Program-made: the position numbers and the translations under genes
Shown here: positions 20,640 through 33,834 of the stretch, piece by piece
Layout of the letters: each line of letters opens with the position of its first letter
How positions within the stretch are numbered: position 1 is the stretch's first letter
Assembly (NCBI GenBank): GCA_028023455.1
Contig: JAQFVV010012441.1
Location: forward strand, 6,514,957-6,578,956
Length of the DNA stretch: 64,000 nucleotides
DNA from: Epiperipatus broadwayi
Taxonomy: Eukaryota > Onychophora > Udeonychophora > Euonychophora > Peripatidae
Direction of reading: 5' to 3'
The notes under the pieces: model-generated
The model's database searches: none
What the model was told of the DNA's origin: nothing
Seen by the model: the letters and a program-made list of their open reading frames with translations, nothing else

Positions 20640-21642
20640 TTTGGTATTCATCAACAACCATTATCAATCCATTGCAGGATGAAGGTCTCTCCAAGTTTAA
20701 TCCATCTTATCCAATCTTCAGATTTTTACTCCATATCACTGCTGAACACTTTTTTATTTCATCCAGCCATCTACATGTGGTCTCTTTCTGGGTATTTTAC
20801 AATCTCTTGGAATCCGGTTTAAGATTTCAATTGTCCATCTCTTATCATCTCTTCTAGCAATATATACAGTCCAACTTCACTTTCTTTTAATTTTTTGAAT
20901 GAGGTCAGTAATACCTGTTTGTTCTCTTACCCATATATTGCATTTTCGATCTCTTCTTATTACTCCTAACATGTATCTCTCCATACTTTTTTGAGTGATC
21001 TGAAGTCTCTATATTGCTCTTCTATTCAGGTCCATAAGTAAGAACTGGTAAAACACATTTATTAAAAACCTCCCTTTTCAAACACATAGGCATATTTTCT
21101 TTTAGTATCAAGTTATTTCTACCAAAAGCACTTCAACCAAGTTTAATTTTATGATTAATTTTATTCATTTCCATCTGTATTAATAATCTGACCAAGGTAT
21201 TTGTAGCTGTTAACTTCTTCTAACTCATCATAATCAATCATAATCAATCTTTATTTTCATATTTTGAGATAATTGATTGAACATTATTTTAGTCTTTTTA
21301 ACATTTGTCTTTAGTCCTACTTGCCTACTTTCATTTGATAACTTCTGCAACAATTCCTGCAGCTCTAAAGCATTATTTAAAAAAACAACTACATCATGCG
21401 CAAAATCTAAATGAGTTAAATAATCTCTCTTTCTTTCACTCCTTTAGCTTCCCATTTTAATCCTCAAAATACTTCTTGCAGCACTGTTGTAAAAAGGTTT
21501 GGAGATATGGAGTCACCCTGTCTTACACCCTTCTCAATGTTGACTTTCCTAGTATCCTTATGTAATCTAATTATTGTTGTTGCATTTTTATAAATATTCT
21601 TTAAAATATAACAATATGCTTATACCTTGATGATTTGGTATT
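20640..21642 (-). pseudogene. RTE LINE, 5' truncated, with 9 bp target duplication
   Basis: Minus-strand 3' part of an RTE-clade reverse transcriptase. It encodes DYLTHLDFAHDVVVFLNN (motif C FADD changed to FAHD), ELQELLQ, VGLKTNVKKTKIM and SYKYLGQIINTDG in order, with stops and frameshifts. The 3' end reads (on the minus strand) AATGGTTGTTGATG; RTEs end in short trinucleotide-like tails. TTTGGTATT flanks the element at 20640-20648 and 21634-21642, giving an insert of 985 bp. Similar sequence at 61020-62186 and 43692-45340. Confidence 0.75.
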
Positions 21643-23540
21643 ACAAGGCATTTTAGTTGTAAATTAAACAATCGTGTATTTTATTTTATTGCTAATTAAT
21701 GTGATAAAGCATTTAATATATTCAAAATACTATTAACTACCATTTTACATAGTTTTGCCTCAAATTTAGTGTTTTAAAACTTTTGAAATGTTCAAATCTT
21801 CTCATCTGCTTTTGACAGTTTTCATAGCAATGGGAGCAGAATATTCTGCCACATCACTAATCATATGGTAGAACTTTATAAGTATAACCATTTGTCATGA
21901 TTTGTTTAGTTTTCTTTAATTAGAGTAAGTTGAAGAACTGCATCAGATTTAAACCTAGAATTAGCCAATTTGTTGTCCTCCACCAAGAAAATATCTGACT
22001 AGAAAACTAACTAGGCATTTACCTCTTTATGGCAAATGTTTCTACCAGAACATCCTGAATAGAGAAATTAAATTATTAACAATGTTTATCATTAAGTAAT
22101 GCATTTAAAGGAATGAAATTTTAATATTTTAATTCAACTGTGAACTTTCAAATTACTTATGGGTTTTTATAGCTCGAGATAAGACTACAATAAATATTTA
22201 ACTCTTCTCTGAAGGGTAAAATCACTTGCCAGGAATTATATTGATTACATTAATCTAAAACTTCTATTGAATAGAATAGTTTTCATGAGACTTTATGGGT
22301 TAATGTGTTGTTTGTTTATATTTGAGAAAAACTAACTAAAACAATAAACAGGTCTTATAGAATTTAAGTCAATGGATTAATAAATAGCTTGGTCTCACAT
22401 TTGTGAAATCAATCTGGATTCTAATTAAATGACATAAAATTGACTTGAAGCAATGGATCAATGAATCTCTGCATATTATCTTGGTAAAAAAATACTTAAT
22501 GCCTTAAATATTCTGTTAAAACTAATTCAGTCTATGGATTAATATCTTGCTTGATTCTATAGTGAACACAGTAATTCAAAAGATAATGGATATATATTCA
22601 TCAGTATTATATGTTTGTAAATATTCTTAGAGACTTTATAATTTACAAAAGCTTTCCCTTTGCAAGGAATAATTGCTGCATCACAACCTGAAAGAATAGG
22701 AATAAATAATTGTTAACTTGTTGGATGCTTTTGAAAACTCAATATTAGTGAATTTCTGCTATAAAAGCTCAGCCTTCAAAATGAATTATGCCCTTATTTG
22801 GATTAATTTTGTTAAATTTATTTCAGTGGAATTTTATTACATTACAAATTGTCAAATTATGTCTTTTCTCCAATTGGAAATATTTAAAATGCACCAGGAA
22901 AAAGTTTCTCAGACATTTGTTTAATGGCTGGGATTATAATTTTAGGCATATCCTATAGTTAGTTAATTAGTTTAATTATTTTAATACTTTAATGTCATTA
23001 TTAATATGGTTTAATAAAAGTTCTCCAAGATTAAAGTATTATAAAGAAGTTACAGATAATACATTGTATTAATCAGTAAAATCAGATATAAATCTATGTT
23101 CATAATTCTATTATGCATTGGGGTTCAGCTGTGTTAAACTTTAAGCTATAGTAAAATATGATACATCCAATCAAATAGTTAATCTCTCACACGTTTTATA
23201 TATAATAAAAATATTTGGAATAGACAGTTTAATAGTTATAAAGATTATCCTTCTTACTTTGCCCAATAGGTACTCATATGAGTCTCTCAAGAGCATATAG
23301 TAAATTGAATTATTCTCATGGCATTGCTAATTCCAAATATTATTGTTTTGCTGAAGTCAAATCCTGACAATATAATGTCAAAGTTTTAGCTCTAATATAA
23401 GCTTAAAAGGTATATCATGTCATACCACTAGCACCTGTCATAGCTATATCTCAATAAAGTTATACTTTTTATAATTATTATAATTTAATTGCATAAATGC
23501 TTTACTTGTTTGTCAGAGGGTCAAGCAACAAGTCTGATAC
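21643..23540. other. No gene seen
   Basis: AT-rich, with short frames only. The phrase CAATGGATTAAT recurs loosely near 22371, 22453 and 22546. Nothing recognisable. Confidence 0.55.
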
Positions 23541-23556
23541 CTATAAGATATTGTTT

Positions 23557-24985
<1,429 letters not shown>

Positions 24986-25216
24986 GCAATGTTTCAACCA
25001 GGTCACACTAGTTATCAACTAGGTGACAAATATAAAATAATTGCAGAGACATTGCAAAAACTCATTCATCTAAATAATTTTTCATAATTATACTTCTATA
25101 TTTTATTACTAGAACATTTATTATTGTTATACATCAGTGTTTACAATGCTTCTACAATTATTTTATAATATTTAATACCTAGTTAATATTGTCCAGTACG
25201 TCCTGGTCGAAACATT

Positions 25217-25219
<3 letters not shown>
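24986..25219. repeat. PLE-type terminal inverted repeat
   Basis: The left arm (CAATGTTTCAACCAGGTCAC from 24987) and the right arm (CCTGGTCGAAACATTG to 25217) are reverse complements; the arms also share TACAATTATTTTAT/ATAAAATAATTG. The GTGTGACCTGGTTGAAAC motif, read on the minus strand of the left arm, parallels GTGTGACCAAGTCGAAAC at the end of the PLE palindrome at 12841-13952. It is therefore probably the pair of end sequences of another PLE, without coding part. Confidence 0.5.

Positions 25220-25291
<72 letters not shown>
25219..25291. repeat. (TA)n microsatellite
   Basis: Two TA runs separated by a G and a TTTA interruption, directly adjoining the PLE-type inverted repeat. Confidence 0.9.
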
Positions 25292-25295
<4 letters not shown>

Positions 25296-25309
25296 AATGA
25301 GGATTGTCA

Positions 25310-25690
25310 ATTCCTCTACAAGCTTTGTGTTAAATGCTTAGCCAGAGCCAGCACCTAAAATATCTCTGTCAGGAACCACACCATGGTTTCGTGCTTTGGC
25401 ACTCCCCAGAGAAGTGTCAGGATAGGTTCAGACACTAGATCTAAAAATACCAACCCAAAGCCAGAATTTAACTAAAAGTTATCTATTGAATGGAAAATCT
25501 GAAATTTTCAGACATCTACATGTCTTCAAACCCAGCTATCCATCTCAAATAGCTATATGTGGCCGATAGATCTTCAGCCATATCATATAGTAGTTGTCTT
25601 AGCAATATAAAAATTGCATAAGACTTATGGCAGAGACTATAAATAGTCAAAATAAGAGTCATAGATCACATGATCCTATCTCTTAAGCTT
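25310..25690 (-). mobile_element. Hammerhead repeat family A, single monomer
   Basis: Read on the minus strand it follows the family order: GATCATGTGATCTATGACTC, a TATTGCTAAG segment, GAAGACATGTAGATGTCTG, CTTTGGGTTGGTATTTTTAG, then the hammerhead-like core and AGCTTGTAG. Homologous to the monomers at 42460-42870 and 57215-57593 but from a diverged subfamily that shares its hammerhead version with the small insert at 44111. It lies between two (TA)n runs (25219-25291 and 25698-25731). Confidence 0.6.
25383..25420 (-). ncRNA. Degenerate hammerhead motif, family A
   Basis: Minus strand: CTGGGGA at 25409-25403 in place of CTGATGA, a perfect stem II GTGC/GCAC over CAAA, GAAA at 25390-25387 intact, stem III CC/GG. 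The triplet is GTG instead of GTC, which would block cleavage. Confidence 0.5.
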
Positions 25691-25693
25691 GAA

Positions 25694-25737
<44 letters not shown>

Positions 25738-25784
25738 AAATTATACATGGATGTACCCAAATAATACTTTGCTATATACATTAA

Positions 25785-26830
25785 TAATGTGAAAGGCTGA
25801 AACCTTTGACAGATGTGCTTTAAAAATGCTTATATGACAACCAATCAGATGTAATAATGACTGCACAAGGAACTCTCAATTCAAAACACAAGGCAGAGAT
25901 TTTATGAGAAAAAGATGATCCCACCTTCTCTACTTAAATTTATATATAAATAAGAGAGACCCAAGCATTTGAACTAAGAGCATCAAACTTTTCTGTAGCA
26001 AAAAATCTTTTGACTAGTGCTTATAATTTATCTGATAAAGAACATCTTGTTCAAGAAATAGAACTTACAAAAAATATTCTACTTTCTAATGATTATAATA
26101 AAAACATCATATGTAAGGCTTTACATAGCATTGATACTAAAAGGAAAAAAGAGGATAGAATTGAAAATTCATCTTTTAATAGAGTAATTTTATCTTATAT
26201 TAAAGGGGTTACTGATAAAATCAGTAGAACACTATGTTGTTTTAATATAAAGTCTACTTTTGCTACTGGCAAAAAAAATTGGTGATTTTTTTACATAAAC
26301 CTAAAGTCAGAATATTTTTGGAACACCAATGAGTTTATGAAATTCCATGTTTGCAGTACTCAAGAAGCTATGTAGGTCAGTTTAATTGACACATAAATGT
26401 CAGAATTAAGGAACATAAAAATGCTTTTAATCAAAAAATTAATACATCAGTTTTTACTTCCCATTTTTTTTACAAATTGGTCACAAAACTGACTTTGACA
26501 ATGCAAAAATGCTTGGTAATTTGAAGAGATATGATTGAAAACCATGAGAGAGTCAATTGAAATATTAAAAAGACATATTGGTTTAAATAAAGCTGATAAA
26601 GTACAATGTATTCCAGCCATATGGAAACCTCTCATTTTATCTATGTCTTTTAATATTGCCATTAACTTAATAGGTGGTAAAACTAAGAGAAATATGCATT
26701 TTGATAAATCTCATATTCTGAATACTAAACTATTTCAAACTGATTCTCATGCTTCATCTCGCACTCAGTCACATTACAGTCTGAGATTGAACAAATTTTA
26801 TTTCAAGAGTTTACCTTGAAAATGGAAGAT
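25785..26830 (+). mobile_element. Penelope-like element, 5' truncated
   Basis: A 5' noncoding part (25785-25985) is followed by coding remnants to about 26819. The noncoding part (AAAGGCTGAAACCTTTGACA, CCAATCAGATGTAATAATGA, GAACTCTCAATTCAAAACAC) is the same sequence as both arms of the hairpin at 33835-34370, which identifies that hairpin as PLE termini. A (TA)n run follows at about 26896. Confidence 0.65.
26010..26819 (+). pseudogene. PLE thumb and GIY-YIG endonuclease remnant
   Basis: First frame (26010-26285): LSDKEHLVQEIELTKNILLSNDY and SYIKGVTDKISRTLCCFNIK, the conserved linker between reverse transcriptase and endonuclease in PLEs. A frameshift follows. Then VYEIPC...C and SYVGQ (about 26330-26385) are the GIY and YIG motifs, with VRIKEHKNAF after them. 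Further frameshifts lead to ESIEILKRHIGLNKADK and IPAIWK (26559-26625), matching the C-terminus of the GIY-YIG frames at 13023-13767. Multiple stops; not functional. Confidence 0.7.
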
Positions 26831-26869
26831 GCTAGTTCATCAAAATATCATTATATATTAGAAAATAAC

Positions 26870-27459
26870 ACATGGTTTTACCCAAAAATCATTTATATAT
26901 ATATATATATAAATTAGTAATCTTTTTCTTAGTTACAGCTGAAGACACTTTCAATGAGATACATCAGAATCATAGTTCTGACTGCAGACATTAAAAATAT
27001 TTTGCTAATTTGTTAAAACATATACAGTATTTTGATAAATATTTACTAACTATCTTAGTATGAATAATTTTTGAAATAAAATATACATGGTATATTATTA
27101 CTGTGGTGTTTATGTGTGCCTGAATATTTTTAATGTTGTTCATGCATACATTTAGTGATTGTTAATATGAGTATTATATTGCTGTTTGAAATGAATTTTA
27201 CCACCATTTTATATGTAGTAAAAGACATTCACAAATGTTGTAGAAATATCTGGAAATTATAATTTATTTAACATTTTTGAATGACGTCTGTTAAGTGGGA
27301 AAAGGCTGATAGCATTCAACAAAATATTGATATATTGTTAGTGTTAATAACAAAAAAATGTATATATGATTAAATTCCCAATATATATTCATGACTTTTA
27401 CCATTAAATATTTTCATTTTAATGTATTTTATGCACATAAATACATCTAGTGTTATTGT
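26870..27459. other. No gene seen
   Basis: AT-rich, one small (TA)n run at 26896-26911. Confidence 0.5.
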
Positions 27460-29090
27460 ATGGATTGCTAATTCTTACATCACCAGAATGTTGTGTGATA
27501 ATTTGATCAAAGTAAACAATATGGACTAGTAATACATTAGTACCCTGGAAAGTCTATCTTCATCATCATGTGAACCTATATATAATTGCTCAGTGACAAG
27601 CCCTTTCTAATAAAAAAATTATACTGTGAATAAGATGGTTAAACCTTTTGTTTTATTGTTTTATATAGGAAGAATACACCAGAAACTATCAAGCAAATAT
27701 AAATTTTTAAAAGAAGAAAAAAGAAACATAACAAATTAAAACTTTAATAATTCATCTCTCTTATTGCATTGCCAAATGTATAATCACATAATATTAAATC
27801 ATCCATGCACTTTGCTACTGTTACACAATGCTTTATTTACCACCCTCCTTTACAGGCTCAATAGCCTTAGTAATCTTCTTCACAACTTTTATATCTCCTA
27901 ATTTTAACTGCCATCCTCTTTTACAGTTTACAGTTTCAATTGCCACAGCAATCATCTTCAAAACTTTTACATCTCCTAACTTCAACTGCTAAATTCAAGC
28001 AGTTGAAGTTAGGAGATATAAAATTTCTGAAAAAGATTGCTGGAGCAATCAAAACTGTAAACTGTAAAAGAGAGTGCTAAATAAAGCATTGTGTAACAGT
28101 AGTAAAGTGCATGGATGATTTAGTACTATATGAAATTAAAACTTGTTTTTTATTCTTTAGTATTGAAAAGGACTTAGCTCCAGATATTTCTTTGCATTTA
28201 TAAATTAAGTGTTTAAAATGAAAAAGAAAATCATACATGCCAGGTAGTAATACTAATTATTTATTTCATTTCAATATATTTATGTTATATTTTTAAACAG
28301 TTTTAAACACATATATACAGATGTATATTATAAAAAAGAATGTGTAATTAAAGATTATTGTCTCTAAAAATATTAAATGTTTTCATACAAAATAAAAAAA
28401 TAATAATACTCCATATGCACATGCGCATATATGGAAGTGAAAAAATGAGGAAAGGGATTTTTCACTTATATTACACATAGGTATTGCATTTATTAGTATG
28501 TTATTTTGTGTTAAATTGCATTTATGAGTTTTCTTTATTTTATTTAATATTAATAAATAAAATATTGAGATGAGCCAACATTTAGTTTTAATTTCTCTGC
28601 CCATGTCACTCCACAGTAAATATATATTATTGATATTTGTTTTGTCTGTTTCTTTTTACTGTATGCTCCTTATCTTGAAACTTTAAGAGTACTGATCATG
28701 AACCATAAATATAATGTAGGAACATGTAAGTGAATGTCTTGATAAGGATTCTTTTAAAACATTCTTTCTATTAAAGTGGCATATAAAGTCCAGGTGACTT
28801 GGACTTTATAAAAACGCCCTATTAACATCAAGGTTTGCTGATTTTATAGGGATTGATATCAATGGGGTGATCATGAAATATAACTAATAAGTATTAGTTT
28901 GATCCCCTTTTCAATAATATAGATTTTATTATCAGTGTGTTTCACAACCTAAGTTACTTGAAATTCCTGATGTAGATTGTGGATGTGTTATTCAATTGAC
29001 TTTTCTGTTCCATATGTGAGGCTTGTAGTAGTAATTCAAATAACTAGATTAACTGTAGAATTCATGGTATAGAAATTTATAGCACCCTAA
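27460..29090 (+). repeat. Segmental repeat, copy 1 (contains an insertion)
   Basis: Collinear with 31060-32430 at moderate divergence. Shared landmarks are CTTCATCATGTGA, CTCCAGATATTTCTTTGCAT, ATTTTATTTAATATTAATAA, GCCAACATTT, ACTTCACAGTAAATAT (ACTCCACAGTAAATAT here) and ATAAAGTCC-AGTGACTTGG-type words. Copy 1 is longer by the insertion at 27745-28132. No conserved reading frame, so this is either an old noncoding tandem-like duplication or two copies of a long unknown repeat. Confidence 0.7.
27733..28144. mobile_element. Foldback insertion with 12 bp target duplication and an empty site
   Basis: AAATTAAAACTT occurs at 27733-27744 and 28133-28144. The 388 bp between them are absent from the homologous segment copy, where AAATGTAAACTT (31352-31363) marks the empty site. 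The insert is largely palindromic: ATCATCCATGCACTTTGCTACTG at its left is answered by the complement at its right, and GTTGAAGTTAGGAGAT near the centre by its complement. No coding. A 12 bp duplication points to reverse-transcriptase-mediated insertion rather than a classical DNA transposon. Confidence 0.7.
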
Positions 29091-29099
29091 GTAGATCTT

Positions 29100-29101
<2 letters not shown>

Positions 29102-29184
<83 letters not shown>
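29102..29184. repeat. (TA)n microsatellite, about 83 bp
   Basis: Uninterrupted TA run directly after segmental repeat copy 1. Confidence 0.95.
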
Positions 29185-29187
<3 letters not shown>

Positions 29188-29189
29188 AT

Positions 29190-29465
29190 ACAATATCTTT
29201 AATGGATGTTTAGATAGAAATCTTGAATGTGTGCAATTATCTATTTAAATCAACTTAATTCAAAGAACTTAACCTTGAACACCTACCCAGACCATGAGTC
29301 AAAGTAAACAGACAGATTTATGGATCCAAAAAAAGAATCCTTTGGTTTGAATGCATCATTCTGTCAATTTACTTTGGTTCTTGGACTGGTGCAGGTATTC
29401 TAGAATAATTGTTTTCTAATTAAGTTAATTTTAAATAGATAACTCCACACATTAAAGATTTCCAT
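29190..29465. repeat. Imperfect palindrome, about 275 bp
   Basis: The arms share TCTTTAATG/CATTAAAGA, ATTATCTATTTAAA and its complement, AACTTAATT, and TGAGTCAAAGTAAAC with its degenerate complement. Bounded by TA runs on both sides. No coding and no recognisable hammerhead boxes. Confidence 0.55.
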
Positions 29466-29693
29466 ATATATATATATTGCAATTTGTGTGAGTGAATACC
29501 ATTAAAATGGTTAACCTGTATTTCATAGTCTCAAGAGAGCAGGGGGCATTGTAATGGGAATGATGACAATTGACTCCCATCACAAATTAATAACAACTAG
29601 CCTGATTAACATAAATACATTGATGAACTAAATAAAAATCTTAAAATACACAAATATAGATTGAGAGTAAAAATGTATATGTTTGTAAAGCTA

Positions 29694-29725
<32 letters not shown>

Positions 29726-29764
29726 AAATTATTAATCAATGTTTGTATTCCAATTATAATAAAA
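29466..29764. other. No gene seen
   Basis: Small TA and TG runs at 29695-29725; otherwise unremarkable. Confidence 0.5.
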
Positions 29765-30035
29765 TATATATACTTATTCGAAAAACAATACAATAATTAA
29801 TACAATAATAGTGTGAAAGGCTAAAACCTTCGACAGAAGTGCCTTTTATGTTATTATTAGATCATCTGCTAGCGCTTAGTAAATTTAATAATTAATACAG
29901 TAAACAATATTTTAAAAAAAAATATCTACTATAATTTAATAAAAGTTCTTTCAACTATCTAACTAGTCATTATTATAGTAGATATGTGTTTTTAAAATAT
30001 TGTTTACTCTATTAATTATTGTATTGTTTTTCAAA

Positions 30036-30040
<5 letters not shown>
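29765..30040. repeat. Palindrome carrying a PLE-type terminal motif
   Basis: The outer arms are complementary (AAAACAATACAATAATTAAT and its complement; GTAAACAATATTTTAAA and its complement). In the left arm TGTGAAAGGCTAAAACCTTC (29812-29831) and ATCATCTGCTAGCGC (29869-29883) match the PLE terminal sequence at 25785 and 33835-34035. Confidence 0.5.
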
Positions 30041-30042
<2 letters not shown>

Positions 30043-30076
<34 letters not shown>

Positions 30077-30080
30077 CAAT

Positions 30081-30114
<34 letters not shown>

Positions 30115-30400
30115 ATTGCTGAAGAGTTGGAGAATTGAGAAGATTGAAGCATATTCATTAAAATTTGAAGATTTACTATTTAATATAAACTGAGCACTGG
30201 TTGTATATATTTGTTAGAGATTGTTATCTGGACCAACAGATGAGTGGTGGTTCAGTACAAAGTATGTATATTTGAAGTCATTTATCTTTTTCACATGTAT
30301 GTTGTCATGTATTGTTTTGAGGTGATTGAAAGTCTGAGTTCCAAGTCCTTATAATTATATTAAATTTAGTGTAGATAATATGCATATATATATATATATA
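30043..30400 (+). mobile_element. Hammerhead repeat family B, partial copy next to a (TA)n hairpin
   Basis: (TA)n runs at 30043-30075 and 30084-30111 are enclosed by AGCAATCC/GGATTGCT, then the family B sequence runs on the plus strand: GCTGAAGAGTTG, CATTAAAATTTGAAGAT, TCTGGACCAACAGATGAGTG, CATTTATCTTTTTCACATG. The core is degenerate: CAGATGA at 30237-30243 and no GAAA box. Confidence 0.6.
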
Positions 30401-31059
30401 TAGCATATCTTTTATTCATAATTGTAATAAAATTTGTGCTGGATGAATTTTTTTTAGTTCTATATATATATTTTTATTACAAAAAAATCTTTATACTTGA
30501 TTTGAGTTTATAGATACAAATGTTAAAAATATATATTTTTTTTATTAACTTGTAAAATTAGAATTAATTAAAATGGAGTAACATTATGGAAGAATGTTTT
30601 GAATTATTTTTTATATTTTTTTTCTTTTGTAAAAGCGAGAATTTTTTTTTTCTTATCAAATTAGGAATTCCAAAAGATATATAGATTGGTTTATGTATTG
30701 ATTAGATATTTTATCTTTATTTTTTGGGGGGAGAGGATTTCTAGTAACATTCTTATTAATTAGTGATTTATCTGGATTTGATTGGAAAAAAAGTTAGAAA
30801 TAAGCAAAAACAAACTGGAAGCATTTTGTTTTCATGTGTAGTGCTACAAATAAAGTTTTAAAAACTAAAACCAAACATTTTTACCATGTTGTTTGGCCAG
30901 AGATAATAGCAATCTGTATTTCTGAAAAGAAATTTTCAATGAAAAAAATTTAGTTGAATCCCCATCCTGAAAAACCATGGATTGCTGGTGAGAACTGAAC
31001 CATAATATTTCATTACCAAGGACCAACAATGATTTGCAGAGAATAAACATTGGTTATTG
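30401..31059. other. No gene seen
   Basis: AT-rich with a G run at 30725-30731. A 61-codon minus frame (30865-31050) has no recognisable content. Confidence 0.5.
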
Positions 31060-32430
31060 AGTGGCTTGCTACTCTACCTTGTCAAAAGCCTGTTTGGTAA
31101 TTTAACCACAAACATATTATGGAGTATATATTCATTAGACACTGGTTCTATTTTCTTCATCATGTGAGCCTGTACACAATTGATGAGTACCAACACCTTC
31201 TTATTAAGAAGAAATGATATTGTGAAATAAATTACTAAATAAAAATACTCATGACTTCTGTTTTACAGTTTGGAACATGAAGAATATGCTAGAAATTCTT
31301 GAATTGCATGTAAATTTTTAAAAGAAGTGAAAAGAAAAGAAAAATCATAATAAATGTAAACTTTTTTTTAATATTGAAGAAAACTTATCTCCAGATATTT
31401 CTTTGCATTTATAAATTCAACATTTAAACTAGAAAAGAATATACACCCTCAGAAGTAAAGCTAATTATTTCTTTAATTTTTAATTCATTTTTATTATTTT
31501 TTTAAATATAATTGATGCATTAATCTATATGTATACATAAATATGTATGCAGATGAAATAATATAATTTTATTTTAAACCAATTTTATATACGGCATTGA
31601 CTTTTTTTTAAAAATGTAAATACAATCTATGAGTTAAGGTTTACTAACATACATATTTGTGCATATGAAGTATTATTTGTTTTATTTTGTATTTGAAACA
31701 TTTAAACCTTTTAGATTCAATGTTCTTTAATTATTTATTACTTTTTATAATATATGTGTCTATATATGTCTGTATAATCATATATGTTTGTATAAGTCAG
31801 GGAAAAGAGAAGAGGGTATTTTTCAATCATATGATATGTAGAGATTGTATTCATTAACATATTAATTTGTGATTATGGGTTTTGTTTATTTTATTTAATA
31901 TTAATAAATTAGATATTAAGTTGGGCCAACATTTGGTGTTCAATTTATCTACTCATCTGACTTCACAGTAAATATTTATTATGGATTTCTCTTTTGTCTG
32001 TTTTTCTACTCTGTGCTACTTACCTTGAGAGTTTAAGAACACTGAACCTGACCTGGGATATATTGCAGGAAATCTATAGATAAATATCTCTATAAGGATC
32101 CTTTTAAGCATTCTTTCAATGAAGTGGTATGTAAAGTCCATGTGATTTGGGCTTTCTAAAATTGCCTTATTAATGACAAAGTTTTGCTGATCCTTATAGG
32201 GATTAATATGAAAAGAATATTCAGAAAATATAACTAATGTTTATTAGTTTGAATTTTTTTTAAATAATATAAATGTTATTATCAATATGTTTACTTATTT
32301 AATTGGGTTGAAATAATTCCATATATGGAGGAATAAGCACATGTTGAAGTCTGTAATAGTTAATATAAATAAATAAGTTATTATAGAATTCATTGTGTAG
32401 AAATTTATAATACCTTTGTAGGTCTTGAAT
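31060..32430 (+). repeat. Segmental repeat, copy 2 (empty-site copy)
   Basis: Collinear with 27460-29090 but lacking the 388 bp foldback insert; the uninterrupted sequence runs through 31352-31363. A TTCTGTTTTACAG word at 31258-31270 looks like a splice acceptor, but no conserved exon follows when compared with copy 1. Confidence 0.7.
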
Positions 32431-33654
32431 TTAAAGTCATAAAGCAGAATGGTGTAAAGAGTGAAAGAGGTAGGATTTTGGTGCACTATATATAATCATT
32501 AAAACTAGTCAACATAGACAATCCCAATATCAATAACGATCAACTATCTCAATCTGCTGTCAAAACAACCCCCTTTTCACAATATATATATATATATCAA
32601 CTATTGGATAAAGTAGATTCTAAAGCGCTATTGTATTTTTTTAATAATCCTTTATAAAAACTTTATTAAATAACATATGTACTTATTAATTTTTTAAAAC
32701 TTGCAGGAGAGTTAATTCCATTTATACTCCATTTTTACTATTCACGTAAACAATATTATATCTATAATTTTTTCCTGTCTCTTCAATTTACTTCAAATAC
32801 ATGATTATAGTCAGTGAAAAAAAGAAAAAAATTATCGTTTATACTTATTTTTTTAAATGGAATGATAAAGTTCTCCATTGCAGCTTATTAATTTCATAAC
32901 ATACTTTTTTGATTTATTTTCAATATATGCTGTGATTAATAAAATTAATTCATCCTTTAAATTATATATATATATATGATTGTCTGTGCATGTATATATG
33001 TAACTGGATATGTATTTATAAAATAAATCATAATTTTAGCATGAAAACTTAAAATTGTTTTTATATAAATGATGCACGCCCCACAAATACAAAAAAAAAA
33101 ATGCTGATAATAAATAAATTCATAAACTAACAATAGACTGATATTTATAGCAGTTTCTTCAAATTATTTGGCAAAAGAGAAAATAAAACAGTGAATATCC
33201 CTCAATCAACTCTAAGAATAAAACAAAGCCTAAATGAGGCTAGTTTGAAAATCATTTCTTTTTAATTATATAATTTCTGTTCAGTTAACAGAAGAAATAT
33301 AAAGATAATTTATAAAAGTTCTAGTGATGAGCTTTTACTTATTATCCTTATCATTAGTACTATTTATTTTTATAAAATGTTTAAGTAATATCTACAAATA
33401 ATTGATTGGTTTTTTAAAGAACAGACTAAGTTTGAAATTGCACAAATTGTTTAGAAGTATTTATATAGAGAGAAAATTATTTACGAAAATAAAAGTTAGA
33501 GAACTCTATGCATTCATTTATTCACAAATGAGTTAAATAAATAAATTATTTTATATAAATAAAAAAGAACAAAGAAGTGATTTATATATTTTAATTTGCC
33601 AACAATAATTCAAAAATAAATACATACAACATGTATATTAAAAAAGGGTGGTTA
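32431..33654. other. No gene seen
   Basis: AT-rich, small (TA)n at 32583-32597 and 32963-32978. No gene or repeat recognised. Confidence 0.55.
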
Positions 33655-33828
33655 ATATTTTAACAATCTAGTATGCTGAGCAACTCTTTAACTAACTTGT
33701 AGTCATATTTGTAGCTATAGTTATACTATAACTATGAATATGACTATATCACTATAGCTATAAATATAACTACCACTTAGTTGAAAGCTTGCTCAGTATA
33801 CTATATTGTTAAAGTATTAAATGTAAAT
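33655..33828. repeat. Compact hairpin, arms about 80 bp
   Basis: AATATTTTAACAATCTAGTA on the left is answered by TACTATATTGTTAAAGTATT on the right. The pairing continues inward through GAGCAA/TTGCTC and TAGTCATATT/AATATGACTA to a centre of TATAGTTATAC repeats near 33730-33745. The element sits immediately before PLE terminal sequence. Confidence 0.6.
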
Positions 33829-33834
33829 ATATTA

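Noticed and set aside
25785-25830. GAAA with a GAC triplet in the PLE end (also 29812 and 33865), hammerhead candidate
   Set aside because: No CTGANGA box at the right distance and no stem II can be formed; GAC is not a cleavable triplet.
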